The notes beneath the pieces were generated by a model. It worked only from the letters and a program-made list of their open reading frames with translations. It ran no database searches and was not told where the DNA came from. DNA of 64,000 nt from an uncultured Eubacteriales bacterium (GTDB lineage: Bacteria; Bacillota; Clostridia; Tissierellales; Peptoniphilaceae). Positions within the stretch are counted from its first letter, which is position 1; the number at the start of each line of letters is the position of its first letter. The stretch covers positions 1 through 64,000 of the forward strand of contig UQFH01000006.1 of NCBI GenBank assembly GCA_900540185.1. Direction: 5' to 3'. Positions 25,828 through 34,913 of this stretch are shown piece by piece. The position numbers were made by a program, and so were the translations under genes.

Positions 25828-26550
25828 TTATTCTTCCTCTCTTTTATAAAATATAGGTACACATCTTTTGTGCTCTGTTTTTTTAATCATTGATTCTATT
25901 TTTTGTTTTTGTTTTTCATCTATTTTTTCGCCCGACAAATATCCGTCAAGCTCAGCATATGAAATTCCCATTTCATCTTCATCAGTCTGTCCTTCGAAAA
26001 GTCCTGCCGACGGTGGCTTTTTTAAAATCGCATCGGGGACTTCAAGAAGTTCTCCCATTTTGTAAATCTCGCTCTTTATATATTCCCTTAGTGGCATAAC
26101 GTCAACTCCGCTGTCGCCATGCTTTGTAAAATATCCGGTCAGATATTCACTCTTATTTGTCGCTCCGCAAACCAATAAATTGTTTGTCTGTGCAACCTGA
26201 TATAAAGTCGTCATTCTGAGCCTAGGTTTCAGATTCGTGTTTGCAAGCGCGCTACCTGTATCCGGAAGCACTTTTATAAACTCATCATAGATATCGCTTA
26301 AATCTATTCTGAAAATATCTCTATCCGAATCCTTTGTAAGTAAATCCGCATCAATTTCGTCGTTTTTAAGCGAGTGAATCGGCATCTTTATCGCAATAAA
26401 TTTAAGCGGCAAAGGCTCCAGAATTTTAAACATAACAGACGAGTCGAGTCCCCCTGAAATTCCAAGCACATATCCATCCGTGTGTGTTTCCTTGGAGTAG
26501 TTCAAAAGAAATTCTCTTATTTTATTTATTTCACAATTAAAATCAATCAC
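25828..26550 (-). CDS. nadE: NH3-dependent NAD+ synthetase
   Basis: Amidates nicotinic acid adenine dinucleotide to NAD+ with ammonia and ATP. It has 240 residues with no glutaminase domain. The PP-loop ISGGLDSSV is near residue 31; GATNKSEYLTGYFTKHGDSGVDVMPL is the family signature, and KPPSAGLFEGQTDEDEMGISY follows. The start overlaps the yigZ stop by 1 base. Ammonia from glycine reduction would be ample in this organism. Confidence 0.95.
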   Translation of the reverse strand: MIDFNCEINKIREFLLNYSKETHTDGYVLGISGGLDSSVMFKILEPLPLKFIAIKMPIHSLKNDEIDADLLTKDSDRDIFRIDLSDIYDEFIKVLPDTGSALANTNLKPRLRMTTLYQVAQTNNLLVCGATNKSEYLTGYFTKHGDSGVDVMPLREYIKSEIYKMGELLEVPDAILKKPPSAGLFEGQTDEDEMGISYAELDGYLSGEKIDEKQKQKIESMIKKTEHKRCVPIFYKREEE

Positions 26551-27173
26551 TATCTTAAAACCTCTTTAATAATTTCCGTTTTTGCAGTGCCTGATGTGAG
26601 ATCTGCTATATCGGAAATAAATTTATCTTTCGATTTTTCCGGAACTGTCACAACGACTTTTATGTCCTCATAAAATTCCGTATCCAAAATCTGAATTGCG
26701 GCATTATTTATATAATTCAAAATAATGTCATATAAATCATAACCCACATTTATTATTATATCATAAAAAGTCTTAAAACTCCTAATTCCCGCTTCTTCAA
26801 TTACACCTGTCGCAGAAGACATATATGCCCTTGTAAGCCCACCGGCTCCAAGTTTTATCCCTCCAAAATATCTCGTAACGACAATCATACAGTTTTGAAG
26901 CTCATTCATTTTTAAAGCCTTTAAAATCGGAAGTCCCGCAGTGCCCGACGGTTCTCCGTCATCTTCCGCCTTTTCCCGAAGTCCGCCCACATCGAAAGTG
27001 TAAGCGTAACAGTGGTGTGTAGCCTTTGGATGCTTCTCTTTAACATGGTTTATAAATTCTATCGCATCTTCTTCGGATTGAATCATTCTAGCTTCCGCTA
27101 AAAATATCGACTTCTTTATCTCATATCTGAATTCCTCGGTCGATTGAACCGACTTAAAAGGTTTTATATCCAT
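26550..27173 (-). CDS. yigZ: YigZ/IMPACT family protein
   Basis: 207-residue protein of the UPF0029/IMPACT family. The N-terminal domain holds THHCYAYTFDVGGLREKAEDDGEPSGTAG (family signature, cut here in two parts: HHCYAYTFD and DDGEPSGTAG) and VVTRYFGGIKLGAGGLTRAY. A C-terminal ferredoxin-like DUF1949 domain spans about 135-200. Biochemical role is not settled. It lies one base after hflX. Confidence 0.9.
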   Translation of the reverse strand: MDIKPFKSVQSTEEFRYEIKKSIFLAEARMIQSEEDAIEFINHVKEKHPKATHHCYAYTFDVGGLREKAEDDGEPSGTAGLPILKALKMNELQNCMIVVTRYFGGIKLGAGGLTRAYMSSATGVIEEAGIRSFKTFYDIIINVGYDLYDIILNYINNAAIQILDTEFYEDIKVVVTVPEKSKDKFISDIADLTSGTAKTEIIKEVLR

Positions 27174-27174
27174 A

Positions 27175-28395
27175 TCATAAACCCCTCTTCAAATATTTTA
27201 TATATGTTACCTCTGTGCCTTCGTCGGAATATTTCTTGGAAATAATTCTGTTCTTTTCCATAAACAAACTGAGTTCTTTCGCCTCGCTGTAAGGAAAAAA
27301 CTTTGTTTCCTCCACCGCTTCTCCATAGAGTTCGAGCTCAATTGCAGTCAATAAACCTAAAACGTCATCGTCATTATATGCGCTTATAACCATATCCGCA
27401 TCCGCATAAATATGTTTATCTGTAACTTTGTCGGCTTTATTATAAACTTTTATTATTTTTTTGTCGCCAAGCCCAAGCTCTTTAATGAGCTCTTCGGTTG
27501 TTTCAATTTCAACATCCAAATTTTTATTTGAAATATCCAGAACCTGAACAAGAAGATCCGCACTCTTTATTTCCGAAAGAGTTGAGCGAAACGCATCTAC
27601 AAGTTGATGTGGAAGATCACTGATAAGCCCGACCGTATCCGTCAAAATAATTTCGCCCCCGTGCGGAAGTTCTATTCTTCTGGCATGCGTGTCGAGCGTT
27701 GCAAAAAGCCGGTCGTCTGCATAAACCCTTTTCTCTTCGTCGGCTCCGGAGAGCTCGATAATTCTATTCAAAAGTGTCGACTTTCCCGTGTTAGAATATC
27801 CGATTAACGAAACAATTGGAATGCTGCTTTCAGTCCTCATCTTCGACTTCGTATCGAGAACTACTTGTGCCGCCTTAACATCCTCTTTGAGTTTATCTAT
27901 TCGCTTTCTTAAAACACGTCTGTCGAGCTCAAGTTTTTGTTCGCCGGCCCCTCTCATACCCATGACTCCGAATTGTCTGTCCATGTCTTTTCGCATGCCA
28001 CGAAGTCTCGGATACATATAAGAGAGTGTTGCAAGTTCGACTTGCAGTTTTCCGAACGCCGTCGTCGCCCTTTGGTTAAAAAGTTCAAGTATAAGTTGAT
28101 TTCTATCTATAACGAGCATATCAAACTCGTCCTTAACATTTTGAAGTTGCCTTGGACTCAACTCCTCACAAACAACAACGAAGTCCGCTTTCAGTTCGCT
28201 CGAAATATTTGAAAAATATTCAATTTTTCCACTCCCGAAATAGTATTTCGGATTTATTCTTTGAATATTTTGAATCAAAACCGAAATAACTTCCGCACCT
28301 AGACTTTTTACAAGTTCAATATTCTCCTTTTGGCGCGGAGAATCTTCGGAAATGTCGTTTGCGATTATAATCGCTTTTTTATCTTTAAAATCCAA
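27175..28395 (-). CDS. hflX: ribosome-associated GTPase HflX
   Basis: GTPase that rescues or splits stalled 70S ribosomes under stress. It has 406 residues. The N-terminal HflX domain contains NPKYYFGSGK and ATTAFGKLQVELATLSY, with the coiled linker near 160-190. The G domain has GYSNTGKSTLLN (G1), DTVGLISDLPHQLVDAFRST (G3) and YNKADK (G4). The only plausible start is TTG at 28393-28395, about ten bases from the predicted transcription start, so the leader is very short. Confidence 0.92.
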   Translation of the reverse strand: MDFKDKKAIIIANDISEDSPRQKENIELVKSLGAEVISVLIQNIQRINPKYYFGSGKIEYFSNISSELKADFVVVCEELSPRQLQNVKDEFDMLVIDRNQLILELFNQRATTAFGKLQVELATLSYMYPRLRGMRKDMDRQFGVMGMRGAGEQKLELDRRVLRKRIDKLKEDVKAAQVVLDTKSKMRTESSIPIVSLIGYSNTGKSTLLNRIIELSGADEEKRVYADDRLFATLDTHARRIELPHGGEIILTDTVGLISDLPHQLVDAFRSTLSEIKSADLLVQVLDISNKNLDVEIETTEELIKELGLGDKKIIKVYNKADKVTDKHIYADADMVISAYNDDDVLGLLTAIELELYGEAVEETKFFPYSEAKELSLFMEKNRIISKKYSDEGTEVTYIKYLKRGL

Positions 28396-28412
28396 GCATG
28401 TTCACCCACTAC

Positions 28413-28441
28413 ATTATACAGTATTTGAGCGAACTTGACAA
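28413..28441 (-). promoter_or_regulatory. promoter of the hflX operon
   Basis: TTGTCA (28436-28441) and TATAAT (28413-28418) on the minus strand, 17-bp spacer. Close to consensus and directly upstream of hflX. Confidence 0.8.
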
Positions 28442-28468
28442 GTAAAGGTCGATTTGAAATCGACCCTT
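28441..28468 (-). terminator. terminator after hflX promoter region / cyclophilin side
   Basis: GGTCGATTT-C-AAATCGACC is a near-perfect 9-bp stem on the minus strand followed by TTTACTT. It ends the transcript that carries the cyclophilin gene, whose stop is just upstream. Confidence 0.7.
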
Positions 28469-28472
28469 TGAC

Positions 28473-29249
28473 TTATTTATATTTTATTACCTCTGCTGAT
28501 TCAATAACTACAGGTTCAACCGGTTTGTCCATTTCACCGGTCTTTGTGTTTGCAATTTTATCAACAACGTCGATACCTTCAACAACTTGACCGAAAACAG
28601 TGTGATGTCCGTCGAGATGCGGTGTTCCTCCGAAGACTGTGTACATCTTCTTCCATGTGTCATTTACATATGAAGGATCCACATATGCTTCATATTGAGG
28701 CATTGCTTCAGCCGGTATATTGCTGTTTTGAACGATGAAAAATTGACTTCCGTTTGACATAGGTTGTCCTGTATTCGCCATTGAAAGCGCACCTCTGATA
28801 TTAATTAAATTCGGTACAAATTCGTCTTCAAAACCTTCGCCGTAAATGCTTTCTCCGCCCATACCTGTTCCGTCAGGGTCTCCGCCTTGAATCATAAAGT
28901 CCTTTATAACTCTGTGGAATGTAACGCCATCATAGTATTTGTCTTCGATATGCTTTGTGAGATTTTCAACCGTCTTCGGTGTCAAATCTCTGAAAAGCTT
29001 AATTTTAATATCGCCCATATTTGTGTGGAAAATTGCAATTTCATCGCCTTCCTTAAGCGGTTGAAGTTGCGGCATATTCTTTATTTCTTCTTCTGTAAAA
29101 TTCTTCTTGATTGATTCTTCAGTCATATATTCATCCTCCGTAATTCCGTTCTTGCCATCTTTTGCTACATTTCCTTTGTCTGTGTTTTGTTTTTGGCATC
29201 CTATTGAAAAGAAAGCCAACACTATCATAAGTTTTAATAAATGTTTCAT
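28473..29249 (-). CDS. cyclophilin-type peptidyl-prolyl isomerase, lipoprotein
   Basis: Catalyses cis-trans isomerisation of Xaa-Pro bonds, probably on proteins folding outside the membrane. It has 258 residues. A lipoprotein signal ends in FFSIGC (Cys18). The cyclophilin domain is about residues 70-258, with FHRVIKDFMIQGGDPDGTG, SMANTGQPMSNGSQFFI and GHHTVFGQVVEGIDVVDKI. A charged spacer separates lipid anchor and domain. It is the last gene of the map-MATE-DUF1667 run. Confidence 0.93.
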   Translation of the reverse strand: MKHLLKLMIVLAFFSIGCQKQNTDKGNVAKDGKNGITEDEYMTEESIKKNFTEEEIKNMPQLQPLKEGDEIAIFHTNMGDIKIKLFRDLTPKTVENLTKHIEDKYYDGVTFHRVIKDFMIQGGDPDGTGMGGESIYGEGFEDEFVPNLINIRGALSMANTGQPMSNGSQFFIVQNSNIPAEAMPQYEAYVDPSYVNDTWKKMYTVFGGTPHLDGHHTVFGQVVEGIDVVDKIANTKTGEMDKPVEPVVIESAEVIKYK

Positions 29250-29261
29250 ATTTTCCTCCGT

Positions 29262-29591
29262 TTAATTCGATATTTTTCTTTGAGATATAAAATTTATCCC
29301 TGTATTTCCCAAGTTTTCTATAACAACTTCGTTTGCCCCTATAGGTGGCTCAAGTGTTATACTTTTCAAGAGCTCCTTGCACTTTTCTTTTTCGAGCTCG
29401 TCGAGTTCTCTGTCCGACTTGACACTCAAGTGCCCTTTTGACGAATTGATTACATTTACCTGCGTATAAAAAATAGATTTTTCCTCGTAATTTTTATACG
29501 ACAATCCGCGAGCGCACTTGTTTCCATAAACTTCTCCGTCTTTCACCACAAGATGGCAACCGACCGGACAGTTTTTACAAACCACTTCCAA
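29262..29591 (-). CDS. DUF1667 cysteine-rich protein
   Basis: 109-residue protein of the DUF1667 family with four conserved cysteines in MEVVCKNCPVGCHL and NKCARGLSY, likely a metal or Fe-S site. Family members are usually encoded beside a GlpA-like FAD oxidoreductase and an NAD-dependent one; no such genes are here. It overlaps the MATE gene by 17 bases. Function unknown. Confidence 0.8.
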   Translation of the reverse strand: MEVVCKNCPVGCHLVVKDGEVYGNKCARGLSYKNYEEKSIFYTQVNVINSSKGHLSVKSDRELDELEKEKCKELLKSITLEPPIGANEVVIENLGNTGINFISQRKISN

Positions 29592-30918
29592 GATTTAACC
29601 TCCTGTGTTTAAATATATTGAACCAAGTGAATGATACTATTCCTTTTAAAATACTTGTTGCACTTACGGCTATCCAAATGCCCGCAATTCCAAAATGTGG
29701 AATAAGCGCATAGCTGAGAGGTATTCTTAAAAGATTTCCCGTAATTCCGATTAAAGACGGCGGTTTTGTCATAGAAATACCATTAAAAGCCCCTTCCGTC
29801 ACTATTTCAATACACATAAAAAGTTGGCTGAACGAAAGCACCATCAAATACATAGCACCATATTTTATTGCTTCCGGTTCATGCAAAAACAGTTTTATAA
29901 TCGGATATCTTCCGAAATATAGAAGTGCATTCGCAAAAAGACCGACACAAATCATTATTCTCAAACTCGTAAAGTAAGCTTTGTTCGCTCTTTCGTGTTT
30001 TTCTGCACCGAAATTTTGTCCTATAAAGGTCGCATTCGCCGTACTGAAGCCCCCTGCTGTCATCCATGAAATACTTTCAATTTCCGTTCCGATGGACTGT
30101 CCTGCAACAGGTGCCGCACCGAAGGCGTTCACCATTTTATTCAAATACATCGAAATAAAACAGTGCATGCCCGATTGAAGAGCCGGTGGAATACCGAGGC
30201 TTAGAATTCTTCTTACCTTTTTCGGCTCCCACTTTTTTAAATAATCGACCTGTGCATATAAAAATTCATGCTTCTTTCCAAAATGTATAAATACAAAGAA
30301 TACAAAAAGTTGTGAAATCGTAGTTGCAAGCGCCGCTCCAAACACTCCCCAATCAAAGAAATGAATAAAAAGCGGGTCAAGAACCATATTCACAAAAACC
30401 CCCGTTCCATTTACTATAAATGTCGCACGTGAATTGCCCGTCGAATTTAAAATTACAGACATAATCGGATTCATAAACAAAAATAAAAATCCGACACTTA
30501 TGGTTCTAAGATATGTGTATGCATTCTGTAATGTGTTCGGGTCGATAATATTAAAAAATGACAAAAGCTCTTTGTAAAAGAAAAAAACAATTGACGAGAA
30601 TGTGATTGCTATTATCGCATTTAGTTTTACTCCCGAATTGATATATCCGTGAACCGCATCAATATCTTTTCTTCCGAAGTTTTGGCTGACCGTGACTGCA
30701 AGACCGACTTGTGCAATCAGTGAAAAACTTTGAACCAGCCACCAAAAGAGTCCGCAAATTCCAACCGCCGCAACAGCCGATGTGTCAATAGTGCCGACCC
30801 AATAAAGGTCTGTCAAATTGTATGCCATTGTTAAAAAGCTGGTTCCCATAAGAGGTATTGCCAGCTTCAACATTTTTTGGGAAATCTTTCCCTCGGTCAG
30901 ATCTACAACTCTAGCCAT
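29575..30918 (-). CDS. MATE family efflux transporter
   Basis: Cation-coupled multidrug exporter with 12 predicted helices in two halves, 447 residues. The N-terminal half begins KMLKLAIPLMGTSFLTMAYNLTDLYWVG, the usual entry for DinF/NorM-type MATE proteins, and FIGQNFGAEKHERANKAY is typical of the second half. Substrates cannot be inferred. It overlaps map by 8 bases. Confidence 0.93.
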   Translation of the reverse strand: MARVVDLTEGKISQKMLKLAIPLMGTSFLTMAYNLTDLYWVGTIDTSAVAAVGICGLFWWLVQSFSLIAQVGLAVTVSQNFGRKDIDAVHGYINSGVKLNAIIAITFSSIVFFFYKELLSFFNIIDPNTLQNAYTYLRTISVGFLFLFMNPIMSVILNSTGNSRATFIVNGTGVFVNMVLDPLFIHFFDWGVFGAALATTISQLFVFFVFIHFGKKHEFLYAQVDYLKKWEPKKVRRILSLGIPPALQSGMHCFISMYLNKMVNAFGAAPVAGQSIGTEIESISWMTAGGFSTANATFIGQNFGAEKHERANKAYFTSLRIMICVGLFANALLYFGRYPIIKLFLHEPEAIKYGAMYLMVLSFSQLFMCIEIVTEGAFNGISMTKPPSLIGITGNLLRIPLSYALIPHFGIAGIWIAVSATSILKGIVSFTWFNIFKHRRLNLGSGL

Positions 30919-31669
30919 CTAAGCCCTCATCAGTCAAAATCCGCACGCCGTCACTTGTAACAGCCATTGTGTGCTCGTATTGACATGAAAGCTTGCCGTC
31001 CTTTGTCCTCGACGTCCAGCCGTTTTTATCCATTTTCATTTGCCATGTTCCGATATTAATCATCGGCTCAATGGTAAAAACCATGCCTTCTCTCATTCTC
31101 GCTCCGCGAATCCCTGTATTGTAGTGAAAAACTTGCGGATCTTCGTGCATCTTTCTTCCGATACCGTGTCCGATAAAGTCCTTCACAACCGAAAAGCCGA
31201 ACTTTGAAACATATTCTTCTATAACAACTCCGATGTCACCGAAATGTGCTCCCGGTTTTACAACTTCAATTCCCTTGTAAAGAGCTTCCTTTGTGACATC
31301 CATCAACAGTTTCGCTTCATCACTGATTTCTCCGACAGCATAGCTCCAGGCGGAATCGGAAAGATATCCGTCTTTGTTCACAACCATATCGATTGTAACA
31401 ATATCTCCGTCTTTAAGCTCTCTACTCGATGGAAATCCGTGACATATTTCATCGTTCACACTTGCGCAGGTTGCAAAAGGAAATCCCATATATCCTTTTT
31501 GCTCAGGCGTTGCTCCGTGTTCTTCCAAATACTTTTCTACAAATGAGTCTATTTCAAGTGTAGTTATGCCCGGAACGATAATCTTGCTCAAATTTTCGTG
31601 TACAGAACGGAGGAGTCTTCCCGACTCTTTCATTCCTTCTATCATTCTAGGCGTCTTTATTGATATCAT
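30911..31669 (-). CDS. map: type I methionine aminopeptidase
   Basis: Removes initiator Met from nascent proteins. It has 252 residues. The metal ligands lie in VTIDMVVNKDGYLSDSAW (two Asp), GHGIGRKMHEDP (His), FTIEPM (Glu) and the C-terminal QYEHTMAV (Glu). It is here the first gene of a run with a MATE exporter, not in the usual ribosomal-protein cluster next to adk/infA. Confidence 0.95.
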   Translation of the reverse strand: MISIKTPRMIEGMKESGRLLRSVHENLSKIIVPGITTLEIDSFVEKYLEEHGATPEQKGYMGFPFATCASVNDEICHGFPSSRELKDGDIVTIDMVVNKDGYLSDSAWSYAVGEISDEAKLLMDVTKEALYKGIEVVKPGAHFGDIGVVIEEYVSKFGFSVVKDFIGHGIGRKMHEDPQVFHYNTGIRGARMREGMVFTIEPMINIGTWQMKMDKNGWTSRTKDGKLSCQYEHTMAVTSDGVRILTDEGLDG

Positions 31670-31841
31670 TTTATCACCTATTCCTTATAGGTAATATTAT
31701 AAGATAATATTTTAGATTTTTCAACTTTTATTTATTACAAATTCAATTTATTGCGAGGTATTTTACAATTCAATAATTCTTATTATGTAAAACTTGAAAT
31801 TTAATATTTATTAAATTAAAATTAATATTAGAGGTGATTAT
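31670..31841. other. AT-rich divergent intergenic region
   Basis: This 172-base gap separates map (minus) and the FetA-like gene (plus). It is nearly all A and T. It must hold both promoters, but I cannot pick convincing boxes. The AGAGGTGATTAT ribosome site of the plus-strand gene is at its right end. Confidence 0.4.
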
Positions 31842-32477
31842 TTGTTTTTATTAAAAGATATAAAATTTAAGAATATACTCGATATAGAAAATCTTGAAAT
31901 AAATGAAAATGTCGTGACAGTTGTTAAGGGTGAAAGTGGTTCCGGCAAATCCACAATGCTTAAACTATTAAATAATATAATTTCTCCGGACAGCGGCGTC
32001 GTTATGTATAACGGAGTCGACGTGAACAATATAAATCCTATAACTCTTCGAAGAGAGGTTATAATGCAGTCGCAATTTCCGACCATATTTCCCGGAAATG
32101 TGAGAGAAAATTTAAATATTATTTTTACTATCTGCGGCGAGGAAGGTCTTGGCGACGAAAAACTTTTAAAAGCGATGGAAATTGTAAATCTGAAAAATGA
32201 TTTAAACGATGACGCCCAAAATTTAAGCGGCGGAGAAAAGACAAGACTCTCAATCGCGAGACTTTTTTTGGTTAGTCCGGAAGTTTTTCTTCTTGACGAA
32301 CCGGGCGCATCTCTCGATTCAAAGACTGAAGAAATATTGATGAACAATGTCATTGCCGAAATAAAAAAGAGGAATAAAACTTTAATCTTTATTTCACACT
32401 CAGAAAATCCGGAAATCATTTCCGATGAAATTATTACTCTGAAAGACGGAAGGGTTTTAAGTCATGAACGTCAGTGA
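31842..32477 (+). CDS. fetA: ABC transporter ATPase, FetA/YbbL-like
   Basis: 211-residue ATPase with Walker A GESGSGKST near residue 31, signature LSGGEKTRLSIARL and Walker B VFLLDEPGASLD. The TTG start has AGAGGTGAT upstream. It is followed, with a 14-base overlap, by a UPF0014 permease, the pair called FetAB (YbbLM) in E. coli and linked there to iron export and resistance to oxidative stress. The substrate here is inferred from the pairing. Confidence 0.85.
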   Translation: MFLLKDIKFKNILDIENLEINENVVTVVKGESGSGKSTMLKLLNNIISPDSGVVMYNGVDVNNINPITLRREVIMQSQFPTIFPGNVRENLNIIFTICGEEGLGDEKLLKAMEIVNLKNDLNDDAQNLSGGEKTRLSIARLFLVSPEVFLLDEPGASLDSKTEEILMNNVIAEIKKRNKTLIFISHSENPEIISDEIITLKDGRVLSHERQ

Positions 32478-33243
32478 TATCAGTTTATACAATCTTATTT
32501 ATGCTTTTATCTTCATCGCATTTATGATTTTGGTTTTTAATATCAAAAAAATTCGACTGAGTAAAATTCTTGCATATTCAACTTTTAGAATGACCTTGCA
32601 ACTGATACTCGTCGGATATATTTTGAGTTATATCTTCGATAAACCAAGTCCATATATTACTCTTTTGATTCTCGGTATAATCGAAATTTTCGCAATTTTA
32701 AATGCTATAAAACGTTTGAAAATAAAAAGCAAAATGATGAAAAAGCTTACCGCTGTTTCAATCCTCGTGGGTTCAATTACAGTCTTGTTTTACTTTTTAT
32801 TGATTGTTATAAAAATAACCCCGTGGTACAATCCACAATTTTTCATCCCTATTTCCGGAATGGTCATTGGAAACACAATGACCGGTGTGACGCTTGCACT
32901 AAAAACATATATGACCGGATTTAAGGACAACAAAGAGCTCGTAAATGGCAGCCTTATGATTGGTGCTTCACCGAAAGCCGCTACACAATTTATTGCAAAA
33001 GAAGCAATTGACAACGCACTCCTCCCTTCGCTCAATAAAATGTTCGGCATGGGAATAGTATTTTTGCCGGGCATGATGACCGGTCAAATTCTTTCCGGAA
33101 TAAGTCCTAACACAGCAATAATATACCAAATTGTAATTATGCTCGCCTCGTTTTCGAGTAATGCAATCAGCGTAATTTTGGTTTCTGAAATAGCACACAT
33201 GGCATTTTTTAACAACAGAGCACAAATTATCGATATAGAGTAA
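32464..33243 (+). CDS. fetB: ABC transporter permease, FetB/YbbM-like (UPF0014)
   Basis: 259-residue membrane protein with about seven helices. The family motif region GMVIGNTMTGVTLALKTY and the stretch MFGMGIVFLPGMMTGQILSG are those of UPF0014. Forms the membrane part of the putative iron exporter with the preceding ATPase. A convergent terminator follows. Confidence 0.87.
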   Translation: MNVSDISLYNLIYAFIFIAFMILVFNIKKIRLSKILAYSTFRMTLQLILVGYILSYIFDKPSPYITLLILGIIEIFAILNAIKRLKIKSKMMKKLTAVSILVGSITVLFYFLLIVIKITPWYNPQFFIPISGMVIGNTMTGVTLALKTYMTGFKDNKELVNGSLMIGASPKAATQFIAKEAIDNALLPSLNKMFGMGIVFLPGMMTGQILSGISPNTAIIYQIVIMLASFSSNAISVILVSEIAHMAFFNNRAQIIDIE

Positions 33244-33248
33244 AATAA

Positions 33249-33278
33249 AACCCTCCACTTTTCTTGTGGAGGGAATTT
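33249..33278. terminator. bidirectional terminator between fetB and the UroD-like gene
   Basis: CCCTCCAC and GTGGAGGG form a perfect 8-bp stem with a 7-base loop between two convergent genes. T-rich sequence flanks it on both strands, so it can serve both. Confidence 0.8.
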
Positions 33279-33279
33279 C

Positions 33280-34287
33280 TTAGTTACCATAATCTCTAAA
33301 TCTATTTTTTGTAACTCTTATTGCCTCTTTTATATTTTCATCCGGCGCATCGTTCGGCGCATTGCATCCGAAAGCCATCATAAAGTTGTCATACGGCTCC
33401 ATCTTGTCTAAAAGCTCAGTCGTCTTTTTGTTTACTTCTTCAGGCGTGCCCTTTCCGATAAGTCTTATCGGGTCTAGATTGCCAACCAAAATTTTGTCGT
33501 TCGGGAAATGTTTAATAACCTCTTCCATATTCATTATTTGGTCGAGGCTTATCGCGTCAGTGTTCGTTTCAATCATCATGTCCAAAAACTTCCACGTGTC
33601 ACCGCAAATGTGAAGTTGTTTCCAACAATCCACCGAATCATATACATAATTTAATCTCGGAAGCACGAGCTCTCTGAAATTTTCAGGGCTGAGAGTAACA
33701 CTTGCCGGTTCTGCAATCGACATATATTTTACTCCCGCCTTGACAACCGCCTTCGCATATTCGCGAACAGCGTTTTTTGTGTATTCCAAAATTTCAATTA
33801 CAAAGTCTTTATTTTTTATAATTTCGCGCAAGAGATGTGTCGCACCCGCAAGTTGAACTGCAAGTGTGAACGGTCCGAAAATCGAAACATATAAAGGTTT
33901 ATCAATGTTTGAGCTGATTAGATTTTGGCTCTTTAAATTTGTCGGCATTCTTTTTAAGCTGTATGGGTCTGGAATTTCTAGATTTCTAATGCTTTCAATT
34001 GTCGTGAACTTATGTTCAAGTGGACTTGGGAAATCGTAATCCGGCTTTAAGAGTTTCACCCCAAGCGATTCACTTATAATATTTCCGTCGCTCAAAGGAT
34101 AGATAAAATCTCCCGGAAACTCCTCGTCCAACCTTTCCGCCATCTTAAGTTGCGTTTCCGGCGAATTGTACACCTCATAAACTTTCTTGTCGACAAATTT
34201 TAAACCGTTTGTTCCCAAATCCGTCAAGAAAAATCTTCTGTTTTCGCTTTTTATATATTCCATTAAAGTCATATTATGCCAATTCAC
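33280..34287 (-). CDS. UroD-family corrinoid methyltransferase
   Basis: 335-residue TIM-barrel protein of the uroporphyrinogen decarboxylase/MtaA-MtbA superfamily. His226 and Cys228 in LHICGDT and Cys308 in AFGCNAPND form the H-x-C-(79)-C pattern of zinc ligands in methylcobamide:thiol methyltransferases, which haem-pathway UroD lacks. With the neighbouring corrinoid protein it should move a methyl group between the corrinoid and a thiol or other acceptor. The donor enzyme is missing here. The first start, GTG, overlaps the corrinoid gene by 14 bases; two later ATGs are also possible. Confidence 0.8.
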   Translation of the reverse strand: MNWHNMTLMEYIKSENRRFFLTDLGTNGLKFVDKKVYEVYNSPETQLKMAERLDEEFPGDFIYPLSDGNIISESLGVKLLKPDYDFPSPLEHKFTTIESIRNLEIPDPYSLKRMPTNLKSQNLISSNIDKPLYVSIFGPFTLAVQLAGATHLLREIIKNKDFVIEILEYTKNAVREYAKAVVKAGVKYMSIAEPASVTLSPENFRELVLPRLNYVYDSVDCWKQLHICGDTWKFLDMMIETNTDAISLDQIMNMEEVIKHFPNDKILVGNLDPIRLIGKGTPEEVNKKTTELLDKMEPYDNFMMAFGCNAPNDAPDENIKEAIRVTKNRFRDYGN

Positions 34288-34912
34288 GTTTCATCAACTC
34301 CTTTACAAGTTCCACGGCTTCAACCGCATTTTTTGAAAAACCGTCAGCGTTGATTTCTTTTCTGAATTCTTCGGAAACCGGTCCGCCGCCGATGATAATA
34401 AGCGGTTTGTTTTTATTGTTGTTTAGCTTTACAACCTCTCCCATATTCGGCATTGTTGTAGTCATCATTGTGCTAAGCCCGATAAAATCCGCATTAACTT
34501 CTTCCGCTTTTTTTATAAATTCATCCGCTTTGACATTTTGCCCAAGGTCGATAACTTTAAAACCTGCAGCCCCGAACATTATCTTAACAATATTTTTTCC
34601 TATTTCGTGCAAATCCCCTTCAACAACTCCAAGAACAATGGTCGGTCCGTCCGATTCCATCTTGTGGCTGCTCTTTTGTTGAAGATAATTTATCGCCATA
34701 TTTAAAGTGTCTGCACAAACAATTACCTCTGAGACATAATACTCCTCTTCTTCAAAAAGATGTGTCACTCGAAGCATCCCTTGGCTCAGTGCAACATTAT
34801 AGATATCGTCTTCTGAAACCCCGGCAGCGAGTGCTTCATCTATATAAGTTAAAATACTGTCTTCATCCATTTCAACAATTGCATTTGCAATCTTTTCAAT
34901 ATATTCGTTCAT
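34274..34912 (-). CDS. corrinoid (cobalamin-binding) protein
   Basis: 212-residue two-domain methyl carrier like MtaC/MtbC or the B12 part of MetH. The helical cap domain is residues 1-88. The Rossmann domain carries the base-off ligand motif GDLHEIG with His102, then GLSTMMTTTMPNM and IIIGGGPVSEEF. It holds a methylcobamide between donor and acceptor methyltransferases. It lies between the UroD-like gene and the activase-like gene. Confidence 0.92.
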   Translation of the reverse strand: MNEYIEKIANAIVEMDEDSILTYIDEALAAGVSEDDIYNVALSQGMLRVTHLFEEEEYYVSEVIVCADTLNMAINYLQQKSSHKMESDGPTIVLGVVEGDLHEIGKNIVKIMFGAAGFKVIDLGQNVKADEFIKKAEEVNADFIGLSTMMTTTMPNMGEVVKLNNNKNKPLIIIGGGPVSEEFRKEINADGFSKNAVEAVELVKELMKRELA

Positions 34913-34913
34913 A

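Noticed and set aside
31838..32419. 193-codon open frame on the minus strand opposite the FetA-like gene
   Set aside because: It mirrors a clear ABC ATPase with Walker A, signature and Walker B motifs; the antisense product has no family features and no ribosome site.
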